NCBI GenBank assembly: GCA_027422505.1
Contig: JAPQWV010000306.1
Span: 62,001-126,000, forward strand
Direction: 5' to 3'
DNA length: 64,000 nt
DNA from: Craterostigma plantagineum
Lineage: Eukaryota; Streptophyta; Magnoliopsida; Lamiales; Linderniaceae
Program-made: the position numbers and the translations under genes
The notes under the pieces: model-generated
What the model saw: the letters and a program-made list of their open reading frames with translations, nothing else
What the model was told of the DNA's origin: nothing
Databases searched by the model: none
Shown here: positions 36,094 through 46,699 of the stretch, piece by piece
Numbering within the stretch: position 1 is the first letter of the stretch
Layout: each line of letters opens with the position of its first letter

Positions 36094-36166
36094 CAATAAA
36101 ATATATACGAAATATTATTTCAAGCATAGAGATTAGTGGAGAGAGTAAATACGTTGGAGTAAAATT
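35739..36166. other. 3' flank of ProT and AT-rich spacer, with (AAT)n
   Basis: It includes the likely 3' untranslated region of ProT (TTTTTTTTAATTGTG just after the stop); no clear AATAAA was found nearby. A (TAA/AAT)n run of about 33 bp lies at 36058-36091. No other gene was seen. Confidence 0.5.
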
Positions 36167-36169
36167 TGT

Positions 36170-36270
36170 GGCAACTGGATTTTTGTTTGCGTTGTGGGAG
36201 ATGAAAAAAAATCGCTTATACATCACTTAGTTCTTAATTGATGCTTTTCATCTGGGCAGCAAAACAATCT
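36170..36270 (+). repeat. Left arm of an inverted repeat flanking the protease C-terminal fragment
   Basis: GCAACTGGATTTTTGTTTGC through GATGCTTTTCATCTGGGCAG and ACAATCTAGGCA matches the reverse complement of about 37007-37135 with a few mismatches. The right arm has the last part twice (GATGAAAAGCATT at both its edges), so it was partly duplicated. The arms bracket the plus-strand protease fragment. Confidence 0.8.
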
Positions 36271-36489
36271 AGGCACTTTATTTGGGCTAGATATCTAGTC
36301 GATAGGTTATTACTAGTAATCAAATTTATTCCTCGTGTTCAATACTCGTTTACTCACCTTACTACACTACAAACGATAGGTCCACTGCCTATCGCTCGTT
36401 GGTAATAGTAACTACGTATTCGTTTTATTTATCACTTGTCGCACCTACACTTTCCATTAGTACACCGCGTGTCGATCAACATCCTTAAA

Positions 36490-36985
36490 ACCCGGCCTAT
36501 GCGCTAATGCTGAAATCCATAGCTGTTGAGAGTAGGAGAACGAGTCATCTCTATCTCAACCGTTCCTCTGACGAGTTGTGGTTATTCTCTAACTATCGTA
36601 GCATGATCATAGACTCGGGTTCTTTGACGTATCTTCCCATGAATTTGTACAAACCGTTGGAAAGTTCGATGAAGAAGGCGGTGAGGCTTATGCAAGATGG
36701 CCTGAGGGGTTCGTTGAGCTTGTGTTATAAGACGCATGGTAATAATAATAGGATCGATGCGGCTTTAGTGACGCTGAGCTCTGTGGATGGTGGAAGTGTT
36801 GGTTGAACGCTGAGAACAAGTTCTTGAAACTCCCAGGAAACATTTGCTTTGCGCTTGTGCCGCGCGCCGATGGTTCGACTGTTTTGGGTAATTTGGCGAA
36901 GAGGAATTTCTTGGTTGGATATGATTTGGGGAAGAAGATTGTGTCGTTTAAGCCGACTGATTGTAGCAGAGCTCCGGCGATGTGA
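36490..36985 (+). pseudogene. Aspartic protease (A1B, nepenthesin/CDR1-like), C-terminal fragment
   Basis: Two frames (36507-36806 and 36803-36985) together read as the C-terminal lobe: YALMLKSIAV before the start, IIDSGSLTYLPMNLYKPLES with the second catalytic motif DSG, then LSLCYKTH, LPGNICFALVPRADG, VLGNLAKRNFLVGYDLGKKI and VSFKPTDC. Single-base changes separate the frames and some of the middle of the lobe is missing. The matching N-terminal half lies in opposite orientation at 37137-37878. Plant A1B proteases are secreted or apoplastic endopeptidases; this one is dead. Confidence 0.8.
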
Positions 36986-37006
36986 TGATCTATTTATTAT
37001 TTGATG

Positions 37007-37135
37007 AGATGAAAAGCATTAATTAAGAACTAAGTGATGAATAAGCGATTTTTTGTTCGTCTCCCACAACGCAAACAAAAATCCAGTTGCGATTTAATGC
37101 CCAGATTGTTTTACTGCCCAGATGAAAAGCATTAA
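37007..37135 (-). repeat. Right arm of the inverted repeat
   Basis: This is the reverse complement of 36170-36270, with CGACGAACAAAAAATCGC-type small changes in the middle. The arm ends exactly where the minus-strand protease N-terminal fragment becomes unreadable (about 37137), so the rearrangement breakpoint is here. Confidence 0.8.
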
Positions 37136-37136
37136 G

Positions 37137-37878
37137 AAAATCTTTTCTGGACCAAATCGTCCAACTGGGCGATGAACGAACATTCTCTTACGCCTAACCC
37201 AATCACCCCCGACGACTCTCTCATGAACTTTCCTACGTATTCGTATCCACAACCGAAGGAAAAATAGGGTCGGGACGACGACGGGCTTAATGTTATTTTA
37301 TCGAGGGAAATGATGCCATGGGAGTGAGAATCGTCGATGTAATGCTGAGAATATTTGCATGTGTTGTCTCCTACGATCGAACACCTTCCTCCTAGGGTTT
37401 AGCACTGCCTCGAATTATGACCGTTCGTTTTCCTGTAAGATGAAGATCTCGATGGTGCGAAAAGAGGTAGGTTTTGCGGGAAACAGTTAGTGCATGGAGC
37501 GCATTGTGGCCAAGTGAGAGGTGTACTTGTGTTTACCATGCCGTTTATTTCAACCGCCAGCGTGCCTAAGTGTAACCTTATGACGAAATCTCCATCAGAA
37601 GCTTTTACGTTGTGAGAAAAATGAATGTCCGAAGACAAAGATGATAAGTAGTTTGCGAGCTTCATTGAGCGGAGAAAAGCTTTTTCGATGAGATTCCATT
37701 GATTAATTGTTGAAGAGTTTTTTATGTGGTGAAGGTTTAAGGAGTATATGGAGATTAGGTCAGTGATGATGCCATTATAATAGCTTATATGTTGTGTAAG
37801 AGAAACTGCAGACTGAAGTAGAAGGGATGTTGTTAATAAGACAACAAAGAGTATGTTCATATGTATATTTGCTATCAT
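37137..37878 (-). pseudogene. Aspartic protease (A1B), N-terminal fragment with first catalytic motif lost
   Basis: On the minus strand, 37878-37399 gives a signal-peptide-like start (MNILFVVLLTTSLLLQSAVS), a pro-segment with NQWNLIEKAFLRSMKLANYL, then VIRLHLGTLAVEINGMV and CAPCTNCFPQNLPLFAPS. The first catalytic motif, DTGS in the family, reads NTST, so the aspartate is gone. After a frameshift (37398-37137) the fold continues: GGRCSIVGDNTCKYSQHYID, SHGIISLDKITL, FSFGCGYEYVG, GVIGLGVRECSFIAQLDDLV. The reading stops at the inverted repeat. With 36490-36985 it would make most of one protease gene. Confidence 0.8.
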
Positions 37879-38284
37879 AACATAGATAGGGAGTAAGGCG
37901 GCAAACTGTCTTATTACAACAAACTGATATTTTATATACTAGGATGTAGCGGCAAATCAAATCAGTCTTGGCACTTCATTGATTATGGTAGTAGTTGATG
38001 CATTCTGAAATCTGAACCGAACAGATAACGACAAGGGCTTCTTCATACATTGTTTATAAATGTTTTTGGTAATGCGCATAATCAATGTTTTATTCCCAAA
38101 ATGAAAATTACAACATGATGTCGATTAACGCCATTTCTGGGTCCAAAACATTTCAGTTCAGATCCAATATTTGATCCAATGGTTGCTGTGCTTATATAAG
38201 GCCATTTCCAACCAAAAAAATCTTTCTCTAATGCAAATTGATCCCTGAACTTATAGTGCAGTAATTCTTCTTCAACCATTAAAC
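37879..38284. other. Upstream of the protease fragment; unrecognised open frame
   Basis: It is AT-rich. A minus-strand frame from 38312 to 38082 (76 residues, beginning MHVAGKMPTGLMVEEELLHY) has protein-like composition but I do not recognise it, and its start overlaps the candidate copia LTR border. It may be a fragment of another host gene. No promoter element can be assigned with confidence. Confidence 0.3.
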
Positions 38285-38898
38285 CTGTTGGCATTTTTCC
38301 AGCCACATGCAATAGCTCACCGAAGAAGAAAAATAAAATAAAATAATATTATAAAATTTTATTATAATACTATTTTATATATATAATCAATTAGTGAACG
38401 GTTCATATGGGTGACACGGCGGATTCGTGGCCACCCATTTCGAGCGGTCCAGAAGAGCTGGAGACATCTATAAATACGATGAGGATTCTTCAGTTATTAT
38501 CATCACAAGCTCATTCGAGTTTTACTAAATAGAGAGAAGTAGTTCTAGTTAATTGTGAGGTTATCAGTTCAGGTAAAAGCTGATAGGGCTTTACATCCGC
38601 AGAAGGTGTGAGGTAAATACGAGTGGTAAAAGTGAGATAAGTAAAAATTCGAGAGTTGTAATTTTTACTATAGTTAAGATTTTGCCGACTCGGCCGTGGT
38701 TTTTCCCTCTTTGTTAACAGAGGGTTTTCCACGTTAATACACTTGTGTTCTTTCTTACCTTACGGTAGTTTTATTTTTACCGTGGTAGTTATGTGCGGGT
38801 CCCACCAAATTTACCCAGTGGGGTCCCACTTCTCCTGTTCGTCGTACCGAGCCAAACTAGGACCTGTTCCGCTGCGGGGCCCACCATCATTCCCAACA
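38285..38898 (+). repeat. Candidate 5' LTR of the copia element (about 614 bp)
   Basis: The right end, CCCAACA at 38898, is firm because the primer-binding site follows two bases later. The left end is taken at TGTTGG (38285), which pairs with CCCAACA as the short inverted terminus. A TATA-like CTATAAATACG lies at about 38470-38480. The left border is a guess. Confidence 0.5.
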
Positions 38899-38900
38899 AG

Positions 38901-38913
38901 TGGTATCAGAGCC
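38901..38913 (+). promoter_or_regulatory. Primer-binding site, initiator Met tRNA type
   Basis: TGGTATCAGAGCC is an exact match to the common plant retrotransposon primer-binding site and directly follows the LTR. Confidence 0.85.
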
Positions 38914-39005
38914 TGAAGTGTTCTGAGTATGCTCTATGGTTGCAGTTTTGACTTATTTCCACATCAGAAAAGATACTAGTAGGTTGCTGGTAGATTTTGA
39001 CGGCC

Positions 39006-39720
39006 ATGGAGAACGATGGGGGAATGGTCAAGCTGACAGTAACGAATTACTCCATATGGAAATCAAGAATGGTGGATTACCTTTATTGCAAAGACCTACA
39101 CGATTCGATCGAAAATGCAGGCAAGATGCCCCGAGAAGGCTAACCTATGGAAGAAATTGCAAAGAAATATGCTAGGTGTGATCCGCCAAGTCCGAAATTA
39201 GACAGACCCCTACAAACTCGAGACGAAATTGGAGGGTACGTACGAGGTGACAAATGCGCTGAGCAAGGTATTCATGATGCGAAAACTCGTGAATGTGAAA
39301 CCGAACGAGGGACGATCAGTTGCTGAACCTCTGAATGAATTTGAAGGACTGGTAACTCAACTCACAAGTGCCAGTCTAATCCTTGATGATGAGCTACAAG
39401 CATGTCTGCTACTGGGTTCTCTACCTGATAGTTGGGATACATTGGTGGTATCGCTCATTAACTCGGCACCAAGCAGTAAAGTTACGATGGATATGGTGAA
39501 AAACAGACGCTACAATGAAGAGCTGCGAATAAAGGATGCCGCCAGTACCAGTACTGGAAATCAGGCCCTTGTCACGGAGAATAGGGATCGGAGCAAGAGT
39601 CGTCGAAAGATAGATACAAGTCCAGGGAGATGAGGAAGTGCTACCATTGTGAAAAAATTGGTCACTTACGAAGAAACTGCAGGCTTCTCAACAGAAAACA
39701 AAAACAAGATGATGACAAGA
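39006..39720 (+). pseudogene. Copia gag with zinc knuckle, broken
   Basis: It starts MENDGGMVKLTVTNYSIWKS (39006), a typical copia gag start, but a stop follows near residue 46. The frame at 39229-39633 continues with LEGTYEVTNALSKVFMMRKL, SVAEPLNEFEGLVTQL, ACLLLGSLPDSWDTLVVSL. After another shift a CCHC zinc knuckle is seen: CYHCEKIGHLRRNC (39640-39681). Gag forms the particle and binds the element's RNA. Three or more lesions make it non-functional. Confidence 0.8.
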
Positions 39721-39739
39721 ACACGTTGGCATCGCCTCC

Positions 39740-40420
39740 AATGATGGAGGAGAGGTTACTCTGGTGAATGAAGCAGACTGCTGTCATGTTGCGGATGCAA
39801 GCACCGAATGGATAGTGGACTCTGGTGCCTCTTACCATTGTATTCCAAGGCGTGAATACTTCTCCACATACAAGGCCGGAAACTTTGGTACTAGCAAGAT
39901 GGGTAACCAAAGTGGATCGGTGATATCTGTATCCAGACGAGCATAGGGTGCACATTACGGTTGAAAGATGTGCGACACATTCCAGCCCTGCGTCTCAACC
40001 TGATTTCTGTGAAGGTGCTGGACAACGAAGGATACTACAACGAGATGGCAAATAGCAACTGGAAACTCACCAAGAGATCGTTGGTGGTAGCGAGAGGAAA
40101 GCTATGCTGCTCGCTGTAGAAGATGCACGCAACCATATGTGCTAACCAACTGAATGCAGTTGAAGATGATGCTTCTCAAAATTTGATGGGACAGACTGCT
40201 GGCGCACGTAGGAGAGAAGGGATTGAATGTCTTGGCTAGAAAGTCCCTCATACCAGTAGCCAAGGAGAAAGCGTTGAACCCCTGCGATTACTAATTATTT
40301 GGGAAGCAACATAGAGTCTCATCCACGAAGAACTGAACAAGGCGAATGAAGAAGTTAGAGTTGGTACACTCTGACGTATACGGACCCATGGAAGTCGAAT
40401 CTCTGGGAAGCAGCAAATAG
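39740..40420 (+). pseudogene. Copia protease and integrase N-terminal region, broken and truncated
   Basis: The protease is seen at 39764-39946: EWIVDSGASYHCIPRREYF holds the catalytic DSGA. The next frame has LKDVRHIPALRLNLISVKVL and NSNWKLTKRSLVVARGKL (about 39965-40110). After more shifts the pre-integrase region is readable: GLNVLARKSLIPVAKE, ALNPCDY and FGKQHRVS, then LELVHSDVYGPMEV, the start of the integrase core. Coding similarity ends at about 40420. Confidence 0.75.
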
Positions 40421-42104
40421 GGATTAGTCTGAAAGAAATTAGAAAAACTTATTATCAAAAAACTAGGACTAAATGGTAATTTTCGATTGCAGATTCTCGA
40501 GGGAAAATTGATTTGGGACCAAATGGTAATTTTTGCTTCAATTTGTCGAGCGAAATTAAGCAGAAACCAAATGAAAATTCTCGATCGGAGTTTCTCGAGC
40601 GAAAAATTATAATTCGGCCTGTATAATATGCGAATTCAAAACGCCCAATCAGCTCAATTAGAAAAAGTAAAATTTTGGCAGTCGAAAAACTTTAACTCAC
40701 GCATGCCTAACCGAAAAATCAACACTGTCTTCTCAAATACTCTCTCGCAAAACTTAAAAAGAATTCTATTTTCACTCAAATCCTTCGATTTTTCACCCGA
40801 AATTTTGTTTTTAAGGTAGAATCGACACCTATGTGATGTTTGCGTGTATTTAAACTCCGTTTGCATCTGTATTTTGTAGTTATTCGCTTGATTAGGATTA
40901 GATTTTCGATTGTTTTTCAAACTGTGAAAACCTCTATACTATCTTGCAAAGATCAAGGCCCGTCTACTTGTTTATCTGGATTTTGTTTGCATATTAAGAT
41001 AGTTTCAATGTTTCCGCTTCATCTGATAGTATACATTTTAGGAAAATCTGCGTCTTAAAGTAAGAATCTTAGTTTCGACTTAAACTGGGTATTTGAACTT
41101 TTGAAGCAGTCAAAAAAGTTTTTCGATCGCAAACAGTGTCAATTGAATCTAGGTTCGATTAAATTACTGTTTGAATCGAATAAGGTTTTCGATCGCCAAA
41201 TTCCGACTTAGTCGTTAAGATAAATGACGTAGAACGAAAAGATACTTAATATCGAGAAATCTAATTGGGATTTTATGCGAGCAAAAAACTTAAGAATTAA
41301 ATTGATAAATAGATGCAATTAAGTTCGAGCGCAAAACTTACCATCGGAAACAGTACTTTCGATTTCAATTTTCTTCCGATCGTAAATTTTAGTGGCGATA
41401 AAATTAACTTTTCGACGATAAAATTTCTCGATTGTAAAAATATGTAGCGATGATTTTCAACAATCGAAAATTTTCTCGGCGAGTCACGTAATTTCTCGTT
41501 GTCAATTTTCTAGATCGTAAAATTTAGCAATGAAAAACTATTTTAAAATCAAAATACTTTCTCGCTCGATAACTTTCATAGCGAAAATTTTATTCACGCG
41601 CGAAAAATTTCTCGGTCGTAAATTTACGCTGAAATCAATTTTCTCGATCGTAAATTTAGACGAAAATTTTTTCTCGGTCGTAAAATTTCTCGGCTACAGT
41701 ACCACGCGTATAACGTTCAACACTTAGTAAAATTTTCTAAGTCTTTTCACTGTAGCAGACCTTTGCGAATAAATTTTCGATCGCGAATTGAACGGAGATT
41801 TGAATCAAAAATCAACACTTGGGAAATCAAAACTGAAAATTCAATTGCGAAAAATTTCACGTAGTGAATAGTAGTGCTAAACACTTACAAAATTTTCGTC
41901 CACACTTACATATATCTTATATACATATGTCTAAATGATATTATCTCTCAGTCACTTCGCATGACCTATGTGCAGATTCCTGATTTCAATTACAAATTTA
42001 TCAAACATACTATGACATGAGAGATTATTATGGTTTGATTAATTAAATTTTCGAACTCAATTAAATCTTTGAACTAATGTTCTGTTTTTCTAATTGATTT
42101 TCAG
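40421..42104. repeat. LTR-like non-coding stretch rich in TCGATCG and CTCGGTCG words
   Basis: No coding frame of note. Words such as TTTTCGATCGC, CTCGATCGTAAATTT and CTCGGTCGTAAA recur (about 40581, 41120, 41188, 41384, 41640, 41672, 41779), mixed with AAATTTTCTCG phrases. The composition is that of a gypsy-type LTR. It lies between a truncated copia and the start of the long-gag ORF, so it may be an LTR fragment or the 5' leader of copy 2; no TG/CA borders were found. Confidence 0.4.
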
Positions 42105-43697
42105 ATGGATAACTATCCTACATACAACCACATTTACGAGAAGAACATATACCTCAAGGTTCAAGACACCAACTTCCAGCTTGACCTGACTACCTTCAGG
42201 TGTTCGGACGAGATCATCGTGTCTATACTGCAAGGCCATCCCCTCTGGCACGGGCTCAGGGTGACGGCATCCGTGCCCATGGTCTACTTACAATAATTTT
42301 GGGGAAGAATTAAGAGTGTAATAGTTGACGGCTCCTATCGCTTCACGACGGTCCTCGGGACAAGACACATAAGCTTCAGCAAGGATGACAAAAGCACGCC
42401 GGGTTTGACAAAGGCAACGGCAACATTCTCCGCATTTTCCACGGCATATCATTCTCGCGGAATTAGGATTTTGCTCAACTGATCTAGAACGATTTTGCAG
42501 AACAGATCAGACAAAAGGAGAACAAAAGATTGAAGAATGTTCCGCATGCTCGGTGGTTCAACGTCATCATCCGACAACTCATGGAGATGCACGAGAACAT
42601 CCCTCGTCTACCTCTAGGAGGGAACTACCAACCCCCAAAACTCAAATTCTTCCACAATCCGAGGCTCACAGATTTGGATCAGTGGTCGATGCCGATCCCA
42701 TTCGAGCTGCTTCGTCACGCCTACCCCTCGAGAGACGTCTATAGGCTTTACTACCGGGAGAATCATCTCATGGAGTAGATGATTAAAGGGCCCCAGACAG
42801 ATTTTCAAGTGAGCCCTCCCCAACAACAACAGCACCGACCTAGCCCTGAAGCCGAGTTGATAGATCAAGTGGCTCAGGAGCTAGAACAGGAGCCTCCAAC
42901 TAAGGGAACACAAGTACCAGACGATGATGCCATGATGATTGATGCAGTGGCACAAGAGTTGGAACTCGAGGCTCCACAACAATCACTTGGTGTTGAAATG
43001 CGCATCACTGTTGCCGTGTTCCAAGGATAGATTGAGGAGATCCTGCAACAGGCAACACAGTCCGAAGCGGAAATGAGGCACAGTCCACCATCACAGGCTA
43101 CTACGCCTGGACCAGAGGCCGTGATTCCCACTATCACATCTCAAGAGCCTCAACCAACAGAAGCCCATGATGATGTTGCAAGGGAACTAACTCCTCATAC
43201 AGCTACTTCGTTCGAAGCCACGGATTCTGACAAAGAGGTTCACCTGATCAGACGGGTTCCAACCGAGGATTGGATGGAAGATTCAATTTGAACCTGCCAC
43301 AACATCCATAGATGAGAATCTTCAAATTCGAATCGAGGATTGGATGGAAGTCTCGGATAGTCACAACCTCAAGTGAATACGAGCCGGCCTAAGGAGCCGG
43401 CGATAGCTCAAGGGTTGGCAACAGGCGACATTAGTCAACCGGGTCCATCAATGGAAGCATCCGCCCAGTTTCTGACTGAAGCACACTTCCAAAAAGCTCT
43501 CTCTGCGGCCATCAGATCACTTAAAGACAAAATGATGGAGAGAGTGCTGGCAGCCATCGAGACGTCCCGATGCGACACTGGGAAAGCACCCGTCTCAGAG
43601 GGCACTTCAGCACAAGCAAACCTCCCACCCCACAACCCTCTCCCATCGACCCACTCACAAACTTATCCATCCTCAGTAACCCATACACCTTACCCAT
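42105..43697 (+). pseudogene. Long gag-like protein, copy 2, N-terminal part
   Basis: It opens MDNYPTYNHIYEKNIYLKVQ, continues with IIVSILQGHPLWHGLRVTAS and VPMVYLQ, a stop, then FWGRIKSVIVDGSYRF and TRHISFSKDD (about 42299-42395). The order (small hydrophobic domain, VP..YLQQFW, S.DD) matches the N terminus of long gag-like retrotransposon proteins annotated in asterids, as I recall them. A second domain follows (HARWFNVIIRQLMEMHENIP, LTDLDQWSMPIPFELLRHA), then an acidic low-complexity part. Several stops and shifts are present. It is cut at 43697 by the gypsy. Confidence 0.6.
43693..43697 (+). repeat. Target-site duplication CCCAT, left copy
   Basis: CCCAT directly precedes the 5' LTR (TGTCAGG) and is repeated at 54098-54102 directly after the 3' LTR (GTTACA). 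A 5-bp duplication is normal for gypsy integrases. Confidence 0.9.
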
Positions 43698-46581
43698 TGT
43701 CAGGAACCGAAATTTCATATCATAATTTCATGCATTTATATAAATTCATGCATTCATATTTCATTTTAAATATAGATAGAATAAGGTAGAATAAAGTGTT
43801 ATTGTATTAAGTCCTTAAAGAGATAGAAGGGAATGTTACGGAAGTTAGAAATTTCTAGGGTTTCCTCAGGTTTTGAGAAAATTTATTTATTAATAAATTA
43901 GGACGTGCGGTGATGTAGAGTTATGATTCGAGATTTATGAAATTTAATCAGATAGATGTCAAAATGTATTATTCATTTGAAACTCAACTCGATATTTAGT
44001 TAAAGATGTCGACACATATTATTTAGGTAGAATGTCGATATGTGTTGAAGTTTGTTTGAAAATGTCGAGATGGGTTTGGAAAATGATCTGAAAAATGTCG
44101 AGATGGGTTTGGAAAATGATCTCAAAAATGTCGAGATAAACTTAATAAAGATTTCGAATGTTTCCTTCAAAAATGTCGATATCAATTCACTAAAGATATT
44201 CCAAGTTTTCGATACAAAACGTGTACTAAATGACATCAAGGGTTTCGATAGTTATCACTTGGAATGGATCTAATAATAAAATAATTTATACCACTTAGCA
44301 ATTAGGATAGACACCAAATTACCTAACGTGAGGGGAATGATTTGTCTTCTAATTGTTTGTCCAATTGACTTTTATAATACATAATTATAAGATATTTTCA
44401 AGTAAGAACCGGATAGAGAAGATAGGTATCCATTAGTTGTCAATTAAGAAGAAGTAAGAACAAGGAGGAAACGAGAGCTAAAGGAAAGGTAAGAAACTTT
44501 TGTTATTTTAGATATGTATATCTGGGTAGTTTAGAGTAATTTCACTTAAAAGAAATAACTTTGTATATTAATGTTTTAGTATTTTAAAGATAAAGTATTG
44601 TTAAGGTTTCGTCTAGAGTTGTAAGGTTTTTAACAGATTATGAAGTTTAATGATGTTCTTAAGAATTTTGATTTTTATCGTATGAATTTTAGATGTTTAG
44701 GATATAATAGTGTTTCGGTAAGATTTGATTTTTTATATGAGAATTTCGAAAGCAATTGTTGTTTAAAGATTTCGATATTACATTGAATTTTCGACATATG
44801 TTATTAGAATGTCGAGTCAAGAAAAATGAAATGTCGAGATTGTTGAAATTTAATTAGTTATGATGTCGAAATAAAACTCGGTATATAATGTCGAGCTATG
44901 TTATGATGTTAAGAATACACATGTCGACATTTATTTCAATAATGTCGAGATGCATTTTGAGTTATAATGTCGAGACGCATTAGGAAAATATCGAAAGATG
45001 AATTAAATAGGAAATGTCGAATGATGATAATGAATTAGATAAGATGTCGAAAGGAGATATGATGTCGATATGCAAATAAATGTCGATAGGAAAAGATTTG
45101 AGTATAAAGATGTATCAAATGTCGAGATTTAAATATTGATTTACATAAAATGTCGAGTCAACAAAGATGAAATGTCGAATTGAATCACATGTCGACATTA
45201 AAAAAAAAAAAAATCATAGAATGTCGAGTTGTGAGCTTGAGTGTCATATCGACATTTCATATAGTAAAGAGCTCGATAATATATATATTTTAAAGAGCCG
45301 ACATATTATGCTTTGAAGATTCGACATCTTCTTAACTAATGAGCTCGAGATTGTTTAATAGCAGATTTCGACATTTTCCCATTCGAGATCTTGAGACAAA
45401 TAGATTTCGATATATGATAACTTAAAAATCTCGATATATATATCACCAAATTAATAAAAAAATAAAATACAATCACGCAAAATAAAGCATGCATATCACA
45501 CACACATGTTATTATATGATTTCATATTTATCAGATAAATATATTTATAGGTCGGGATTCAGAAAAAGGCAAGGACAAAGTCGAGTGAGGCTTTAAGCCA
45601 TACTGTGAGTATGATATGCAACATGTGTTCTGTTTCTATGTGTTTATGTGAATTAGATGATGGATGATTTTGTGATATATGAATTATTTGAAATTAACGC
45701 GAATTATGTGGCCATAATGTGCTAACGTGCGATATGTGCGAATTGATAGTATATGAATTTTATATGTCATATGGGGTGAAATTATAGCATTTCACACTGA
45801 TAAAATGGAAAGAGAAACCGTTATGACTGCTATGACATCGGACGACTTGATATACAGCTATGGTTTACATCCCTACAAATTGGGGGATTACAGAGTCCTG
45901 TACAGGCATACAAAATATATTTACAGTTACAGAGTCCCATGCATGGGCCCCTACGGGGTCAATAGTACGGGTCTAGTAAGGTCATAACGGAAGTATCAGA
46001 AATAAATGATTGTATAGATTTTCATTGGTATCTACAGATTATACAAATGAGTATATGGACTATGGTTATGTGATGAATATTCTATGATGGATTACGTGAT
46101 GGATACGTGAATTAGAATGTTTATAGAAAGGATTATGAATCTATGGAGTTTACAAATGATGGTATATTATTTAGAGATATGTACGGAAGCGAATGAAAGG
46201 AAGAAACTTATCTATGTTATAGTTTTATTTTTATTTGTATAATAGAATAACATGTTGCGATCATACTCTGAATAATTGTTTCCACAGTTGCTGTAGATAT
46301 TTAGCAGGCAACTTAAAGTGCATCTTCATACGAATGCATGGATTCAAGGTTGGCCGGCTACGCTCTCACCTACTCTCCTAAGTTCATCGTGTGCATGTAG
46401 TATAAGAATCATTAGTATCTTTCATATGATATATGTGAATATATATATGATATGAGTGAATGTGATGAGAACAGATGTACGCCCGTTTATGTACAAAGGT
46501 AAGATTGTAAAAAGGCGAAAAATTTTACGTGGAAAAATATAGTAGCTGCGCAAATAAAGTAATAGAAAACGGGACGTTACA
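43698..46581 (+). repeat. 5' LTR of the complete gypsy (2884 bp)
   Basis: TGTCAGGAACC...GGGACGTTACA. It contains a dense ATGTCGA word array (about 44008-45410). The stretch 45805-45987 is open (60 residues, starting MERETVMTAMTSDDLIYSYG) and is kept in the 3' LTR with one residue changed, but the repetition of whole LTRs explains that; I do not call it a gene. A solo LTR of the family lies in reverse at 57780-62066. Confidence 0.92.
44008..45410 (+). repeat. ATGTCGA word array in the 5' LTR
   Basis: More than twenty forward ATGTCGA heptamers and several reverse TCGACAT copies occur, often as ATGTCGAGA, ATGTCGATA or the palindrome ATGTCGACAT. Spacing is irregular, with clusters near 44060-44130 and 44815-45225. 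The array reappears in the 3' LTR (about 51525-52925). Confidence 0.85.
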
Positions 46582-46585
46582 TGTA

Positions 46586-46598
46586 TGGTATCAGAGCC
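46586..46598 (+). promoter_or_regulatory. Primer-binding site of the complete gypsy
   Basis: TGGTATCAGAGCC, the initiator-methionine tRNA type, four bases after the LTR end. Confidence 0.9.
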
Positions 46599-46699
46599 TA
46601 GGTCTTAGGTTCTGTAGACATTTGCATGGTATGTGCAATTTTTATGGTCTGCCCTGAAATTCTTTTTGCATATTTAGGAGAAGGGCAATAAGTGAACCA

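Larger units (their letters stand above)
38285..40420 (+). mobile_element. 3'-truncated Ty1-copia retrotransposon
   Basis: The plus-strand order is 5' LTR (38285-38898), primer-binding site, gag with zinc knuckle, protease, and the integrase N-terminal part ending near LVHSDVYGPMEV at about 40420. RT, RNase H and the 3' LTR are missing. Frameshifts and stops are frequent. Sequence right of 40420 is unrelated LTR-like DNA, so the truncation was probably caused by a later insertion. Confidence 0.75.

Noticed and set aside
38082..38312. Minus-strand frame starting MHVAGKMPTGLMVEEELL as a gene
   Set aside because: It is protein-like but unrecognised, only 76 residues, lacks flanking exons and overlaps the candidate copia LTR; it is mentioned in the flanking entry only.
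44052..44273. Open frame with repeated ENVEMGLENDLKN-like peptide, also at 51569-51790
   Set aside because: The peptide repeat is a by-product of the ATGTCGA word array in the LTR; it is present in both LTRs simply because the LTRs are copies.
45805..45987. 60-residue open frame kept in both LTRs (also 53321-53503)
   Set aside because: Recent LTR identity explains its conservation; there is no similarity or independent evidence for translation.
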